A stretch of DNA of 64,000 nt from Norana najaformis (GCA_964023275.1 OZ029915.1:1632131-1696130), one strand, 5' to 3'. Shown: positions 1-12,760, numbered from the stretch's first letter. The notes: generated by a model not told the origin, from the sequence alone. Program-made: numbers and translations.

Positions 1-526
1 TGCTTATCTCTATCGCCAGTCAGTAGATTTTGGTAATGTACTAGGCAGGTAAGAAAAAAATGAAAGAAAGAAATGGAGAAGATTGATCATGACGGTCGCT
101 AGAGCTCAAAGAGCTGACAGCACAAGGTGACAAGGTGACTAGGCAGGTATGGGAAGTGAACAGCAAGTCATCGTAATCATTGACTCGAAATTTCTAAAGT
201 GCTACTTAAAAACCAAGCATCATCTTATTCATGAGTGCTGTGTCAAGTCAGTGGGGTTGTCCAAAGATGCCATGTCAAGAACCAATTCCGGTTGCCAGAA
301 GACCGCAGAGAGAAGGGGAGAGGAGCTGTTACGGTGGGTTGTCTTTAAGTAATGCACTGCACTGGCCCCGTGTTGAGGACTCTAGAAAATGAGTGACTCA
401 ACTTTGAGAGATTTTACTTTTTCCAAGTTACCCAGAGGAATTGCACAACAGTAGGTTAACATAAGTCATAACTGTATGTAGTTAACTTTACTTACAGTTA
501 TAGCAATTAAAAGGTAAAAATAGCAG
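1..526. other. Left-edge sequence, no exon recognised (MTIF2 intron)
   Basis: No conserved coding segment is visible here. The next downstream exon (527) starts in the middle of the MTIF2 protein with a splice acceptor (tagcag), so this stretch should be intron of that gene. The short open frame at 149-352 has no recognisable motif and overlaps a retroposon-tail-like stretch (tttctaaagtgctactta). Confidence 0.5.
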
Positions 527-3194
527 AAATTGCCGCCTGGATTAATTCGTTATGATTTGTCGCAGCAAAGGGCAAAGCAGGTGTCGTCATGGCGACAGCA
601 GTGCAGCCAGGAGGAGAAGATGCTAGAGGATCAGGTAGTGATCCAGAAGAAGATGGAGGAGCACCAGGCGGAGTACAGTGAGCTGCGGAAGAAGAGACTG
701 GAAAGCGGACGTCGGTCGGGTTCAATATATCGGAGGATAAGAACGAAAGAATCGGTTGACGTTAAAGTCGGACCTGAACTCTCGGTTGTCGTTAAAGGTA
801 ATGGCATCAGCTTGTGGTTTCAGGTATCTGTTGTGATATCATAAGTAAATATAAATATAATAAATGTAAATGTACGTATATGAAAATGTAAACATGTTTC
901 TGTTGTGACCGTGTGGCCTCGACCCTGCTCATTTTCCAGTGAATTTATCGGGTGAGATCCTTTTGAATGGGCGCCACGCCATTTAAGGTCCCTGTGTACG
1001 GACCGTGCTAGCCCGTGATTCAGATCTCTGAAATGAGCCACGACTGGGATGCAATTTACTTATATTAACGTGTGCTTTATAAATTTAATTATGATAATGA
1101 TAAAAACTTTATAAATTTAATTATGATAATGATAAAAATTATAATGGTCTCATTGAAATGGGATGTGAAGGTGTGTTGTTCTGTTACCTGCAGGGGACGT
1201 GGATGGTTCTGTCGAAGCGATTCTCGACATCCTCGATTCTTATCATTCGCCACAGTGTCAGCTCCATCTGCTGAGTTTTGGCGTTGGTATCGTCACTGAA
1301 CAGGACGTTGAAATGGCCGAAGCTTTTAAAGGTACTGGCACGGTACTTGATAATGTAACCAAAGTAGGGAAGTTCAGTACTTGCATACTGATACTTGCAT
1401 ACATATTATTATTATTGTGAAAATTTTTAACACGCAAAGAGACACACAAATGTGAATCAGAGGCGCGGATAGTCAGTCGCCAGGTGTAAAGAGTTAGATA
1501 TCCAGATGTCTGAAAGCCAGTGAGAAATAGTGAGTTTTCAGTTGTACATACATGCATGACCCACCCGCTCCTACGATGGACATATGGAGTATTAACAAAT
1601 GCATTACTTACTTACTTATAAATGCATATATATATATATATACATGCATACCATATTTGTAGTTATTTCTGTTATATTAACTCTACAAACTTTCAGTTTA
1701 CAGCAGATTTTCTAAACAACTAGATTTCTTGTGAAAAAATAAATCTTTGAACATGGACATTTATATATCGCCTCCTGAAGACCTCTCGAAGTCACTAATG
1801 AAGGCTTTTCTTCCAGGGATTGTCTACGGATTCAACGTTCAGGTTCCAAGCAGAATTACTCAGCTGGCGAAGTCAAAAGGTGTCATCATAAAGTCACACA
1901 ACGTTATATACAAACTGATCGACGACATTAAACAGCGACTTACAGAGCGACTTCTGCCGTTGCAAGTTGAAGAAGTCGTAGGTGATTTTAAATTGCATTT
2001 GAATTTTCAATACTCGGCAGATGTTGTTCCACAGTTTGGTAAGTTCCAAGGTATGGTTGGCATGGTAACTGATTGGTTATTTTTCAATTTCTCACCTGGG
2101 TGGCAGCTTGGATAGGACATCTATTTCACAGCCCAGTGGTTGTAATTATGTATTATCTTTCACGTTCAGTTGATAGAGGCTTTAAGAAATGAGGAAGTTG
2201 GGCACCATTGTCTGGTACCTTGGATTCAGATTTACTGACATTGCATTTGTAATCAGTGCAATAATGAGTACTATAAAAATAAAGTGCAATAAATAAATAA
2301 ATTGCAGTTAATTAAATAAATTCATTGCAGTATAAAAATAAATAAATAAATCTGTTTTACCGTGTTTACTTCACATTTGACATATTGATGATTGAATTGT
2401 CAGGGGAGGCAAACGTTCTGGCAGAGTTTTCAGTGACTGAAGGCAAGCGTAAGCTTTTAGTGGCAGGATGCCGGTGTACGAAGGGATCTTTGCAGAAGAA
2501 GAGGCTCTTCAAACTCGTGAGAAACGGAGAAGTTCTTACGGAGGGTAAAACATCAGGCGTTGTCCATTTTCTGTCTTTCTTTCAGTATTTTGGATTGTTT
2601 GTGTTGTTTAATTTCTATGCTTCCTGGTTGGAAATGTTTGAGTTGGATTATACGTATTTGCAAGAGCTTTTCTGGCCAATGGAGCACCATTATGGTGATT
2701 TCCTGAACAGCAAGATTTTTCCAGGTTGGTATTTTATCCAAGAACTTGTATAGTGTGTTTTAAGAGCCTCACAAAGGCGATGCGGCATGGCTTTCTAGAA
2801 GTTCCGAAAAGGTACGTCTTAAGATGGCCCGAGAAAGTTTCTTGAGCTATTAAGAGAACAAAAGTTTGAATTTCTGTTGGCAGACTGTTCCAGAGAAGAG
2901 GGTCCCACACACAAGAAAGCACAATGTGCCCATATTATCACACTTTATGTAATGGTTGCAGTTTTTTTAGCTGGTTGTGTTTTTGTGGTAATTCATTCAC
3001 ACCGGTCACGTTTTGTAGGTCAGCTGCTTTCGCTGAAGCATTTTAAAAACGAGGTTGACACGATTAAGACGGATGTTGAGTGTGGACTGAGCTTCCAAGA
3101 CCAGTCTGTTGCACCGCAGCCGGGCGATGTTGTCGTCTGCTTCGAACACAAAGAGAAGAAACAAGAACTGTCGTGGGACTTGGACTTTCTCTGA
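527..3194 (+). CDS. MTIF2: Mitochondrial translation initiation factor IF-2, C-terminal part (5' end outside window)
   Basis: Five exons: 527-797, 1194-1331, 1817-1981, 2404-2544, 3019-3194 (stop TGA 3192-3194), 296 residues. All four introns are GT-AG and phase 1. IF-2mt is the GTPase that brings formyl-Met-tRNA to the mitochondrial small ribosomal subunit; the GTPase domain would lie upstream of the window. What is visible is the linker ([11 protein letters not shown], then a charged helical stretch), the domain beginning [12 protein letters not shown], the block [19 protein letters not shown], and the tRNA-binding C-terminal domain with [35 protein letters not shown] and DVECGLSF. These blocks match the vertebrate protein closely in order and spacing. 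The last intron carries a reverse-orientation retrotransposon tail (2734-2930). Tail to tail with the GCC1-like gene. Confidence 0.95.
870..1045 (-). repeat. tRNA-headed SINE-like element, family E
   Basis: In the reverse complement it has a box-B-like stretch near the 5' end, a middle block, then a 3' end of the form GGTCGCTATAGAAA followed by a (CATTTA)n-like tail. Related copies are at 14255-14365 (+), 34640-34760 (-), 47735-47795 (+), 54515-54620 (-), 55505-55580 (-), 55866-56055 (-) and 62560-62650 (+). This copy lies in an MTIF2 intron. Confidence 0.6.
2734..2930 (-). mobile_element. 5'-truncated CR1/L2-like retrotransposon, reverse transcriptase C-terminal tail
   Basis: The minus strand encodes [11 protein letters not shown] followed about 20 residues later by [10 protein letters not shown], the usual end of CR1/L2-clade reverse transcriptase ORFs (LWNxLPxxI ... 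FKxxLKTxLF). It sits in the last intron of MTIF2, antisense to the gene. It is a dead fragment. Confidence 0.7.
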
Positions 3195-5587
3195 CAAAAT
3201 TCCCCACTGGATGAATTTTAGGATTTCTGCTTTTGAGTTTACACCTCGACAGCCCGTCCTAGCAATAAATCAAATCAGCAGCCAGCATCCGCCTTTGTAA
3301 ATCTTTGTATCGTAGTGTAGCTTCATATTCTATAGCACCTTTTCTGGGTTTCTGCTTTTGATATTACACATGTTGCAGATAGGTTCAGTCTATGTAAATC
3401 CGTGTAATGTAGTGTAACTGAATGGTTATTTTTGTAGCGCCTCGCACGCACCTCTTCAATTTTTAAACTGTAATTGGACATTTATATAGTGCCACTTAAA
3501 AAGAAACTAATCCGAGGTTCTCATCGCCAGCCTACACGAAGTTATACAGTCCCTTAAGAACAAGTTTCCCCGTAAGCCACTGATCTTTGAACATCTATAA
3601 AGGTCACCACTTGTGGGCTCTCGCACTCCCATAGAACCCAACCAATGGAGTTCCATTTTACTTGAGAATACTTTATACAGTACTGGTACTACTCAAATAC
3701 TGGGTACTTTGTAACTTAAGGTAATGGGTACTGTAAATTTACAATGGCACATTTCAGGGTCTTTAAAAAACAAATGCCTCCTCTGAACTCGTACTCTGTC
3801 GCACCCTAACGTTTTCTTGGACCATAATATCATTTGGCTCCCAGCCTTAAATCCAAGATGCACCCCAATTTATAAAGCACCTTTATAAATTTGGGTGCAC
3901 TGTCCTCAATCCTGATGAATTTGACCAAGTTCATTAATTCACTTTGTCGCTGACTTTAAAACCAAGATCTGTCTAGACCTGGTACCCTTCTCCTGATGAA
4001 GCTGTCTTTACCCTCGCGAATTTGCCCTGAATCCAATTTGCCCTGCATCCTGATAATTTTATCAAATTCACCGATTCAAAGTCTGTGAACTACCGGCCAT
4101 GTTGCAACTTTAATTGAGAATAGTTCTTAAAGTTACAAATATTTGTTAAAAAAACATTCCTTTATTACATGAACAGATTCCGAATGTTCCGTTAGCCATA
4201 GAAAGCAAACAGCCAAAACAACTGCCAAACTGACAGATAAAACCAAATCGACATTTCACCAGGAACTCAACTGAACGCAAATCCCCTTCGCCCGACCTTA
4301 AGATACAGACATCAAGAAGTAATGTAATGTCAATGCTGATTTATATAGCACCACTTCAAAGAAACTTCTCAGCACTACTCCCAACACATCAACACAAAGG
4401 CAGTTTTCAGCCTTTGGATGTGATGTAATATAATGTAAGACAAGGTTCACCCTCAATCAAACACCACTTCAAGATTAGTTTTCTTAGGCAAGGTTCTCAG
4501 GTTGATGGGCATTTTGGCTGCAGCACAAACATGATAACAGTGGGTTACATCAACGTCACGACATGACATGACTACGCGCATGACATGACAACCATGATGT
4601 TGGCGGTTAGTAACTGGACAACTTTTCTTGCAAGTTACATGTCTTGCAATGAGCTGTCAATTTCAAGTCAAAATGCACCGAAATTCAAATAATGCAAAGA
4701 ATCAGCTATCTGCAACTACGGCTCCCTTGAACCATACGCAAATACAACTCCAACTGCCAGATAATGTATTGTTATAAATATATGTTATGTGGCTCCATAT
4801 TGTAATACACATATATATATATATGTATGTATGGAGCCATATAACATCATGAACTCAATACTGTTTACAATTTACATCCTGAACTTTCTGGAACAATGTT
4901 ATTAAAAGAAACCTCGTACATGACCTCAGATCAGTTACATTTTTATCAGTCATGTGAAATGTCATATATAGATATATAACCTGTACACATTTAAGTCACG
5001 ACATATCCTATATATTTAGTTGATGTCTTGGCAAAACCATGATGTCAACAAGTGCTGCATAGCCATCAGGGAAGGGTAGGTCAAGAAGGTTACATCTTAA
5101 ATACAGAGCCTCATTATAATGTGCTTCTTTACTGCATTAATTTTGACACTTGATCTATCCCGAACCAGGACAGCATAGGAATCCCAGCTTTTCCTGGTTC
5201 ATGGTCCGAGGATTCGCTACACGTTTCTGTCTGCCGTGAAAGTCCACTGATGTCTGAGTTAGAATCTTGAGATTTTTTGTATTGCATGCTCTTTGGAGCC
5301 AAAAATGAAACAATATATTTGGTCATTTTAAAAGTTTTATCTCAAGAATATATAAATAATAATAAACATCAACAAATGTTTTAGCCGACGACAGAAAATC
5401 CTATCAGCCCTAGAATGCCGTCAAGGGAGTGTTGATCATATACTCTGTGGGGTTTCTGCAGTGAAAGTGCCTAATAAAATTGATGTGTGCTTTCTATAAT
5501 ATAAGAAAACTTAACTGCAAACAATGCCCCAGCACAAGAGTCATGCGAAAAGAAAAGGGTGTGGGTGTTTTCTGCTGAAGTCTGTTT
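3195..5587. other. Intergenic region between convergent MTIF2 and GCC1-like genes
   Basis: No coding segment seen. It holds several short degraded retroposon tails containing TTTATATAGTGCCACTT or TTTATATAGCACCACTTC (about 3480 and 4340), and a short (AT)n run near 4810. The 5'-most part is the MTIF2 3' UTR and the part near 5588 should hold the 3' UTR of the minus-strand golgin gene. Confidence 0.6.
3264..3269 (+). terminator. Probable poly(A) signal AATAAA of MTIF2
   Basis: A canonical AATAAA lies about 70 nt after the MTIF2 stop codon. The position fits a short 3' UTR, but no transcript is available to confirm use. Confidence 0.5.
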
Positions 5588-8500
5588 TCACTTAGAAGGA
5601 GTGGAATGTTTGTAAGTCCACCAACCGCGCGAAATTGCCAACTGAACCTGTTGTTTTTCCTTTGGACTGAACTCCAGTATCGTCGTGATGGCGTTGAGCA
5701 TCGGCACTCTTCCGGAATTCTCCGTCGCAATCAGATAGTGGTAGATGACGTTTTTCAGGTACTCGAGATTTGCGCTCTCTCGTGACTTGTCACGCTCATG
5801 CTTCCTAACGAGTTCGTCAAGTGCCTGTATCTTGTCCGTGAGCTCCTGCTCCCTCATACGGGACGACTGCTGTTGCTCACGCACGGCCATCTCGAGGTTG
5901 TGCTTCTGACGTCGCAACGTGGCGATCTCCACCTCCTTGCGTCCCTGCTCTTGTGCAAAGTGCAACAACTTCGGATCGCCCGGAATGCCAAGTGGGTTCT
6001 GTCGAAGCAGCTCAGTGACGGCAGAGAACTCCTCTGAGCTTGCCCCGACTTCATTGTAGTCCAGTTCCGGAGAGCTTGGAACAAGCGGCTGGAATGTCAG
6101 TCGGCCTTCCGTTTCAGACAACCGAGTGGGAAGTTGGAGCCTTAGGGTCGCGATTTCACGATCTTTTTCAGCAAGAAGGGCAATTGTTCGTTCGCGATGC
6201 CGTCTGATTTCGACATCAAGTTCGCCTAACTTCTGTCGATGGTCTGTTTCCTTCTGAAGGCAGTCTGCCTCGTGGCGCTCGGTCATTGCGGTCAACGCTT
6301 TCGCGAAATGCTCCTCTTTTTCTTTCAGTTTCAGTTCTTGATCTTCAAAGTTACGGTGCAGCTGTCCAAACCGTTCACGCAGCTCGTCCCTCTGAGTTTT
6401 CAGCGTCACAATTTCCTGCTCTGGACCAGAATCCTGGATGCAGATCAAAACAAACTCCACATCGTAACATTTTAGAATTATTTAACTGCAGACAACTCCA
6501 GGACGAGCTCATTAACCTGATCAAGGTCAGCATTGTGGTCTTAACAAACTTTAACACCAATTAATTAATTAATTAATTAATTAATTAATTATCACAGGCA
6601 GAGCTTTGAAATACAAGACAGGCGCCACACTGGACATATGCATACATCTGTACCACACAACAGAACAGAACAAGATAAATGTGAACCCAATTGTTCATAC
6701 TCTGGCTGATTATTTTCCAAGAACATTATCAAAATCACTCTGAAAAAGCACACCACTCTTGCATGGAACAACACAGAAGTGTCTAAGCGCTTACTCGTGA
6801 GTTCTTGTTCTTCAGCACCGACTGAGCACGTAGTTTATATCGCTCGAACTCTTCACACAGTTGGTCGTACCGCTCGCGACAGGTCTTGTGCACGGTGTCC
6901 CGACTCGAGATGTCCTGATCCATTTGCAAGGCCTCTACAGAAATCAAAACATATTTGTCTTCACACTGGGATCTTACTTATTCAATCCAGAAAAACAAGT
7001 CCTTTATGCTAACCTCAAGAGGTAGCGTATGAAGTGTTCGTGAATTTATGCAACACTCCAGTACATAGGAGTGCCATTTATGTATGCATATATTTATGTA
7101 TGTACATAAAAAAGTTATATAGATCCAAAACACTAGGGAATATATGCTATACAAAAAAATTATATAGCTCCTAACACACTGGAATGCTACATAAATTTCA
7201 CAATTACATTCAATTATCAACGTCGTTTTACAGCGACGCTCAGCTTACCGTAGAGATCGTTAGGTTTGTCCTCGCGGTCACAGACCGCTCTGTATAGATC
7301 CTTCAATCGCAGCATCTTTTCCACAATTCCAGCTGAATCCAGGTCTTCATCAGCACTAGAGGTCGCCCCACTGGATGTACACGAAGCGGAAGCCAGTGCA
7401 GTGTTCTCCAAATCCAGCTGAATCACAGACAAGGGTTGATATAAGGAAGTACTAGGGATCACAAATTTATATAGCACTCCAGACCTCAGAAAAAAAATCA
7501 TGATTGCAACAAAAGTCTGAAGATCTTACGGATAACAGGCAAAGAGAGCCAAGGAGCTCACGTTGTAGGTTGAAAGCCGCGTATACCAGAAAGATAGGCC
7601 GACCATATCAAAGCTTTTATGCTGCAAAGCAGAAGTTCTGGCCAGCAGGACAAACAGATCATTGTGTGCAGCACAGTGAAGGAACCTCCAGCCAGAGATG
7701 GAGAAGACTGAGAGACATATATAAGTCTGTTTTATTGCTCCAAAAACGGAATAAAACATTGCAAATGTAAATAACAAAAACACTTATTTGGATGCAAAGG
7801 TCCTGCTAATTTAGGGCAGCAATAATATATCAATGGCTAATGTCTTATATACGAGCAGCTAATCAATTCTTAACTCAAATGAGAACAACATCTGTCCACA
7901 GAGAAAAGAAATAGCCTACTACTTTGCAAAAACTAAAATTCAAATAAATTATGCAATTTTCAGTCACAAGAAACACAAAAATACCGAATGATCTGCTTCT
8001 TAAATAAACATAAATTAGGTAAAGGACGTAAATTCTTGGGAATTGAGTTCCATAATAATGGGCCTGCATATCCCAAGAGACGCTCCAGTGGACCATTTTA
8101 GCCACCTGTATGATTCGGTCTCGAAGCTTCTGGATCGCCTGCTGATCTTGGTTTCGAAGGCGCTCCGCAGTTCCGAGCATCTCGGAAAACTCGGATGTCT
8201 TTGCCTCAAGACTGGCAACACGCTCTTCGCTCTGTTGTGAAATCTCGAGAAGTCTTGCCTCAGCTTCAGCTGCTCTCTGCTGCTCTTGAAGAATGACCTG
8301 CTTCTCATGTTCCTTTGTTTGAAAGAGACAAAAACATGCCACAGTTATACATGCCTTTTTAAGAGGTATTTCAAGAGCACTTTACAGGTGTCTTCATACA
8401 TACATACATAAATACAAACATACACACGCTTGAATTCAAGTCTAAAAATATGCAGCCTCAGTCCAAGAGCAACCTAAATCAATTAGCAACCTATTTCCAA

Positions 8501-11500
8501 GAGCAGCCTAAATCTAAGAGCAGCCTAAATCCAAGAGCAGCCTAAATCCAAGAGCAGCCTAAATCTAGAGGCAGCCTAAATCAAATAGCAGCCTAATTCC
8601 AAAAAGCAGCCGACCTTTAAGTCTAACAGTTCCTTCTGTAAATGCATTAGCAGAGATGATGGTTCGTTTGACGATTCCTTCGACGATTTGAGCTGACTTT
8701 GAAGTGACTCAACTTCCTCTCGTAGTTTTGCGATTGTCTTTTCATAAAGCTCTGACTTCTGCTGCAGCATCTCCTGACCTTCGGCCACCAGGAGACGTGA
8801 ATCCTCCAGCTGTAAACACACCACAAAAGTCAACCACGTTGACAAAAGAGTAATCTTTTGGTAAAGTAAGGTAACAGGGTAATCGCCAGCCCAGAACCAA
8901 TAAGACTGAAATGCAGAAGTCCCTCATATGCGTGCATGCATAGGTACATGTGCACATACATACATAATACAGACACACACATACATACACAGATACACAC
9001 CTCCATGCGAGCATACACACATACCTGCATGCATAAATATATGCACACACGCGCACACACCTGTGTTTCAAGGTTAACTTTGTTGATTCGTTCAGAAGTC
9101 AGCAGCTGTTGAAGCTCTCTCATCATCACCGCATTATCGTTCCGCTCCTTCTCCTGTTCGTGCTGCTGGTTCCGCACTCTGCAGCGCCACTGGAAAATTA
9201 ATCGCTCCATCATTTCTTATGCAAACAAAATGAAGATCCTTTGCTATTAATTCTCTACAAGATGGGTCATTTATTATAAAAAATGAAAGTCATTTATTAA
9301 GCAAACTACAGATCATCTGTTATGCACAATGTAGGTCATTAATTCTTCATGAGGTAGGTCATTTATTATGCAAAATGCAGGAAATTTGTTAAGCATAATG
9401 ACAGTCAGACTGGTCAATATATTAAACGAGTGACAAGTGCTTTACTACACATATTCATATTCAGCATTTGGGGTTTTCCAAACTCGATGTTTATAAGTAA
9501 GTATGCAAGTATGTCCATCAGCTGAGCAAAGAATTGTGGGCTTATGTAAGCATATATGTAGGCATGTAAGTATGTATGTATGGATCTGAACATTTATACA
9601 GCACCTTCGATGAACCATAGTGATCTGATCTAATCTAATCTAAAGACATCTACAGCACCGTTATCATAATGACCAAGGCATCAACTGATGGTCGCTTCGT
9701 CAAAATCGCAATCAAAATCATAATCCATTGGAGAAACCAGGTCGGATTCCGATAGGTTAGAGAAACCAGAAGCCAGACTACGATGGGTAAGGAAGTTAAA
9801 ACACGAGTCTTGAGTTTAGATCTGAGTGACATCAAAGAATTGACAGAACATATAGAATGTTGATTTTTCCAGCCTTCAGCGCTGACCTGCTCTAAGTCGT
9901 TTTCGAATCCCTGAATTTGCTTTAGAAGGTTTTGTCGCTCCTCCTGAAAGCTTTTCTCCTGCTCCTGCAGATCTTGCTGCAATTCAATACATCAGTTTAA
10001 GTAATATTAAGATGTTTAATAATAATAAATAATGTAATAATAATAAATAATATTTCTCCTCTTCTCTTCTTCTGCTCCTTCAGATCTTGCTCCAAAATGA
10101 TCAAGTCATTTTAAAATCAGACAATAAAATACATCAATTTTAAGCCATTTAAACATCTTTATAAAAATATTTAATAATAATAAATAACATAAAATATCTT
10201 AAATCATTTATAATATTTAATATAAGAATTTAAATCTAAGTAATTTAAAATAACTGAAGAAATTAATTTAAAATTAAATGAAATTTTTGTTAACTCATTG
10301 AAGAGATTTTATAAAAATACTGCAACAAAAGTCATTTAATAATTATTAGTGGTATTATTGAGATATTTTATGAATTTATGAATTCACCTCTACATCCAGC
10401 CAGAATAATTAAACAAATAAATGCAGATCTGTACCCCTCATGAAGAATCAACTGCTGGAGCTATATAAATGCCTTGTAAAATAACAATATTACCGTAACG
10501 TTGTTAGATAGCATTTTACCCGGAGTTTCTTTTTCTCTGCAATATAAATGGCTTCAAGCTTTGACTTCTGCTGAGTGACTGTCACGAGCGAATTTGTGAG
10601 CGTGGAAACACGTTGCTTCATGGACTCTTCAACGGTTGACTCCTTCAACTGGTTCCCTGGGTCGTCAGCACTGTCGCTGGCTGAGGCCACACTGTCACCA
10701 GTGTCGGCCTCGTCTGCCTGAGAGAACACAGCAAAGATATACAAGATATGTATGAATGTATCAGTGCATTCACGATGTGTGCAGCCCTACGAGAATTACC
10801 AAAGAGGCATAATAATAATCATAATTAATTATAATTATTATTATGCCTTTTTGGTAATTCTTGTAACTGATCAAACCTATGAAAAGGAGCTACGTATCAT
10901 AATTAATTATAATAGTGGGTCGTGGTGGTGTAGAGGTATAGTCTGTGCCTCATAACCGGAGGGTCGTGGGTTCGAATCTGCCTCAAGCCACTGCGTAGTG
11001 ACCTTGGACAAGTTGCGACCTTGGACAAGTTGCTCACCCACAATTGTCTGTGAGGAAGGTAATGGAAAACATCTCATCCCCGGGTGGCATAAAGCCATTG
11101 GACCTGTTTTCAGGCAGAGAACTCATCACATCATCATCATTAATTACAATAATTGTTTTGAGACATTCATACGTACGCTGCACAGATCACACTAGAACGA
11201 TGTGTACCTGCGACGATACAGTAGCTGAGTCAGTGCTAGTTTCTCCTGCCTCTCCTGTCTTCTCTGCTGGTCCTTTGTCGCTGCTGGGCGACGTCTCAAG
11301 CGACTGATTTAAGGCACTGACAGTCGCTTCGAGAGCTGCCTTCTCCTTGGCCAAGTCTTTGTACGCCTGAACGACATCTGAAAGGCAGACAAGTTAGAGT
11401 TGTCTACAGTTTTCTACAGAAACCCATCAGAAGTCTGGGTCTCAGGTTGAGTAATGATTTGACCGAGGCACAAATATAACAACAGGAGTCCCATGACATG

Positions 11501-12415
11501 GCATCTTTTTAACCCAAGGCTGTTTCTTTGCCAGTTTGGTGCCTTTTAAAGACACTGCCTCTTTCTCCAGAAGAATAACGATACTATTGCCCCATCTCCA
11601 CTCTTAACTTCATTTCCGGAATATGAAAATGGCACTGTAGATCGTAACCTTAAACTCAAGATTTCTACAGCACCAAAAGAAAAAAGCTAAGACATGGGAA
11701 CCTGTTTATTCACAGGCGCTCTGTCAAAAACAAAACTGACAGACAAGAAGGGCTCAATTCAAGGTGAAGATCCAAGAGTCAGGCAGATGGCTAACATTAA
11801 TTAACACAACTTGGCTCTGCTCCCCTTTACCTCATGGACTTCTGCACTTTGGTCTCCTCGTTGCCGGGCCATAGCAACCTTCGCTCGGCCACTCAAGATC
11901 TCCTGTCTGTCCCTCGCATGCGTACCACTGCAGCCCAGTCGAGAAGCTTTGCCTACGTTGGTCCCACTTGCTGGAATCGTCTCCCTCGAGTATTGCGACT
12001 TGAGCTCCTTTCTCTCCCCCTCTCAGTGTTCCGCAGGCGCCTGAAGACTGTACTGTTCAACAGTGATTTTACTTTCTCGGGTCGGAAGCACCTCTGTTGA
12101 GTTTATCCTCTAAAAGGCGCTTTATAAATCTCAAATTACAATTACAATTACAACCAGGCACAAAGATCCCAAATTTTGTTCAACCTTGAATATCCATTTT
12201 CACAAAACCTCGGTTCTTGATGTGGTTCCCAACGACAGCATTAAAATGAGCTTATCATGTAACGGGCTTTGACCTTTGACTTCTTCTGAAACTGGATGTA
12301 ACTCAAAATAAAAGCTAAACCAAGAGCTTGATCAATTACCTCGAAGCTTCGTCTGGTAGGTTTCAATCTTACGATTCTGTTCCTCAATAGTTCGTAGCAG
12401 CCGGTTGTGTTCCAT
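5588..12415 (-). CDS. GCC1: GRIP-domain golgin, GCC1/GCC88 type
   Basis: Ten coding exons in transcript order: 12340-12415, 11208-11377, 10520-10717, 9887-9976, 9061-9189, 8615-8809, 8106-8312, 7249-7417, 6795-6934, 5588-6433. They sum to 2220 nt, 739 residues, all GT-AG; human GCC1 is about 775. It begins MEHNRLLRTIEEQNRKI, followed by VVQAYKDLAKEKAALEA, the same N-terminal pattern as human GCC88. Residues about 30-660 are mostly heptad-rich coiled coil; a conserved golgin block YDQLCEEFERYKLRAQSVLK lies near 434-453. The GRIP domain is about 678-728 (NLEYLKNVIYHYL, with Tyr683 the residue expected to contact Arl1 GTPase). The end WWTYKHSTPSK resembles the GCC88 tail. GRIP golgins dock on Arl1 at the trans-Golgi and capture endosome-derived vesicles. 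Human GCC1 has few introns; this copy is heavily split. GCC1 rather than another GRIP golgin is inferred from both ends and length. Confidence 0.93.
8452..8612. repeat. 18-19 bp minisatellite abutting a GCC1 splice donor
   Basis: About eight diverged copies of a unit close to CAGCCTAAATCCAAGAG run up to the donor of GCC1 exon 6 (exon starts at 8615 on this strand). The repeat therefore begins within a few nucleotides of the 5' splice site on the transcript. Confidence 0.8.
8930..9060. repeat. CA/CATA-rich microsatellite in GCC1 intron 5
   Basis: Mixed (ACAC) and (CATA) repeats run directly into the donor of GCC1 exon 5; on the transcript the donor itself reads gtgtgtgcg and is part of the repeat. 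Confidence 0.75.
9225..9400. repeat. Degenerate ~28 bp tandem repeat in GCC1 intron 4
   Basis: Five to six diverged copies of a unit like GGTCATTTATTATGCAAAATG. Copies differ at many positions, so the array is old. Confidence 0.6.
9612..9745 (-). repeat. L2-tailed retroposon, family C
   Basis: Reverse complement ends GGTGCTGTAGATGTC followed by (AGATT)n. Other copies include 36985-37055 (+), 39115-39180 (-), 39235-39310 (-), 39940-40000 (-) and 46440-46530 (-). The shared core reads TGATGCCTTG..CATTATGATAAC before the tail. Confidence 0.55.
10914..11135 (+). repeat. tRNA-derived SINE, family A-tRNA, copy 1
   Basis: An A-box-like segment (GTGGTGTAGAGGTA) and a clear B box (GGGTTCGAATC at 10968-10978) are spaced as in a tRNA, then a body running through CTCAAGCCACT, TTGGACAAGTTG and GGTGGCATAAAGCCA. 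A second copy is at 30562-30775. The tRNA-like head cannot fold as a complete functional tRNA, so this is a SINE. It lies in GCC1 intron 2, antisense to the gene. Confidence 0.8.
11640..11790 (-). mobile_element. L2-like family A 3' end
   Basis: Reverse complement carries the family A 3' UTR: GATCTTCACCTTGAATT, a GAATAAACAG block, GGTGCTGTAGAAATCTTGAG and a (TTACGAT)-like tail. It lies in GCC1 intron 1, next to an independent plus-strand fragment. Confidence 0.65.
11815..12155 (+). mobile_element. CR1/L2-like retrotransposon, RT C-terminus plus 3' tail
   Basis: The plus strand at 11834-12100 encodes LLSVPRMRTTAAQSRSFAYV, then GPTCWNRLPRVLRLE and FRRRLKTVLF, the standard C-terminus of CR1/L2 reverse transcriptases. 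After the stop comes GGCGCTTTATAAATCTC and a short (ATTACA)n array (12132-12155), the 3' end of the element. It is truncated at the 5' end and lies in GCC1 intron 1. Confidence 0.8.
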
Positions 12416-12619
12416 GATTCAGTTGGTCCACTGTCACGTGACTATATCCTTAATTTCTATGAGCACATGTTTTTGCACTGATTTAAGTTCTGTGGAAAAA
12501 ACAGAAAACAAGTGAAAAGTTTGTCTCCTTGCTTCTAATAGTTATCTGCTTTTTGTGACTAATGACGCCATCGATCGCACAGCTTTTATGTAGCGCTTAG
12601 CTTTACAGCCGCGCTTTAA

Positions 12620-12760
12620 CTGTAATCGTAATCTCGGGATTTCTACTGCGCCCAACGAAAGCTAAGTCGCGGGAATAAGCTTATTCACAGGCGCTCAGTC
12701 AAAACAAAACTGATAGGCAAGAAGGGTTCGGCTCCAGGTTCTTTAGACATTTTCGAGCTT
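12620..12760 (-). mobile_element. L2-like family A 3' end
   Basis: Plus strand reads CGTAATCTCGGGATTTCTAC, then GCGCCCAACGAAAGCTAAGT, TTATTCACAGGCGCTCAGTC and a GGGTTCGGCTCCAGG block: the reverse of the family A 3' UTR, with its 3' terminus at the lower coordinate. Confidence 0.75.

Noticed and set aside
149..352. 67-codon frame at the left edge as an MTIF2 exon
   Set aside because: No similarity to the IF-2 GTPase or linker region, and it contains retroposon-tail text.
10921..10990. Possible tRNA gene
   Set aside because: A and B boxes are present, but the body continues as a SINE and a second copy exists at 30562; acceptor stem pairing is not convincing.
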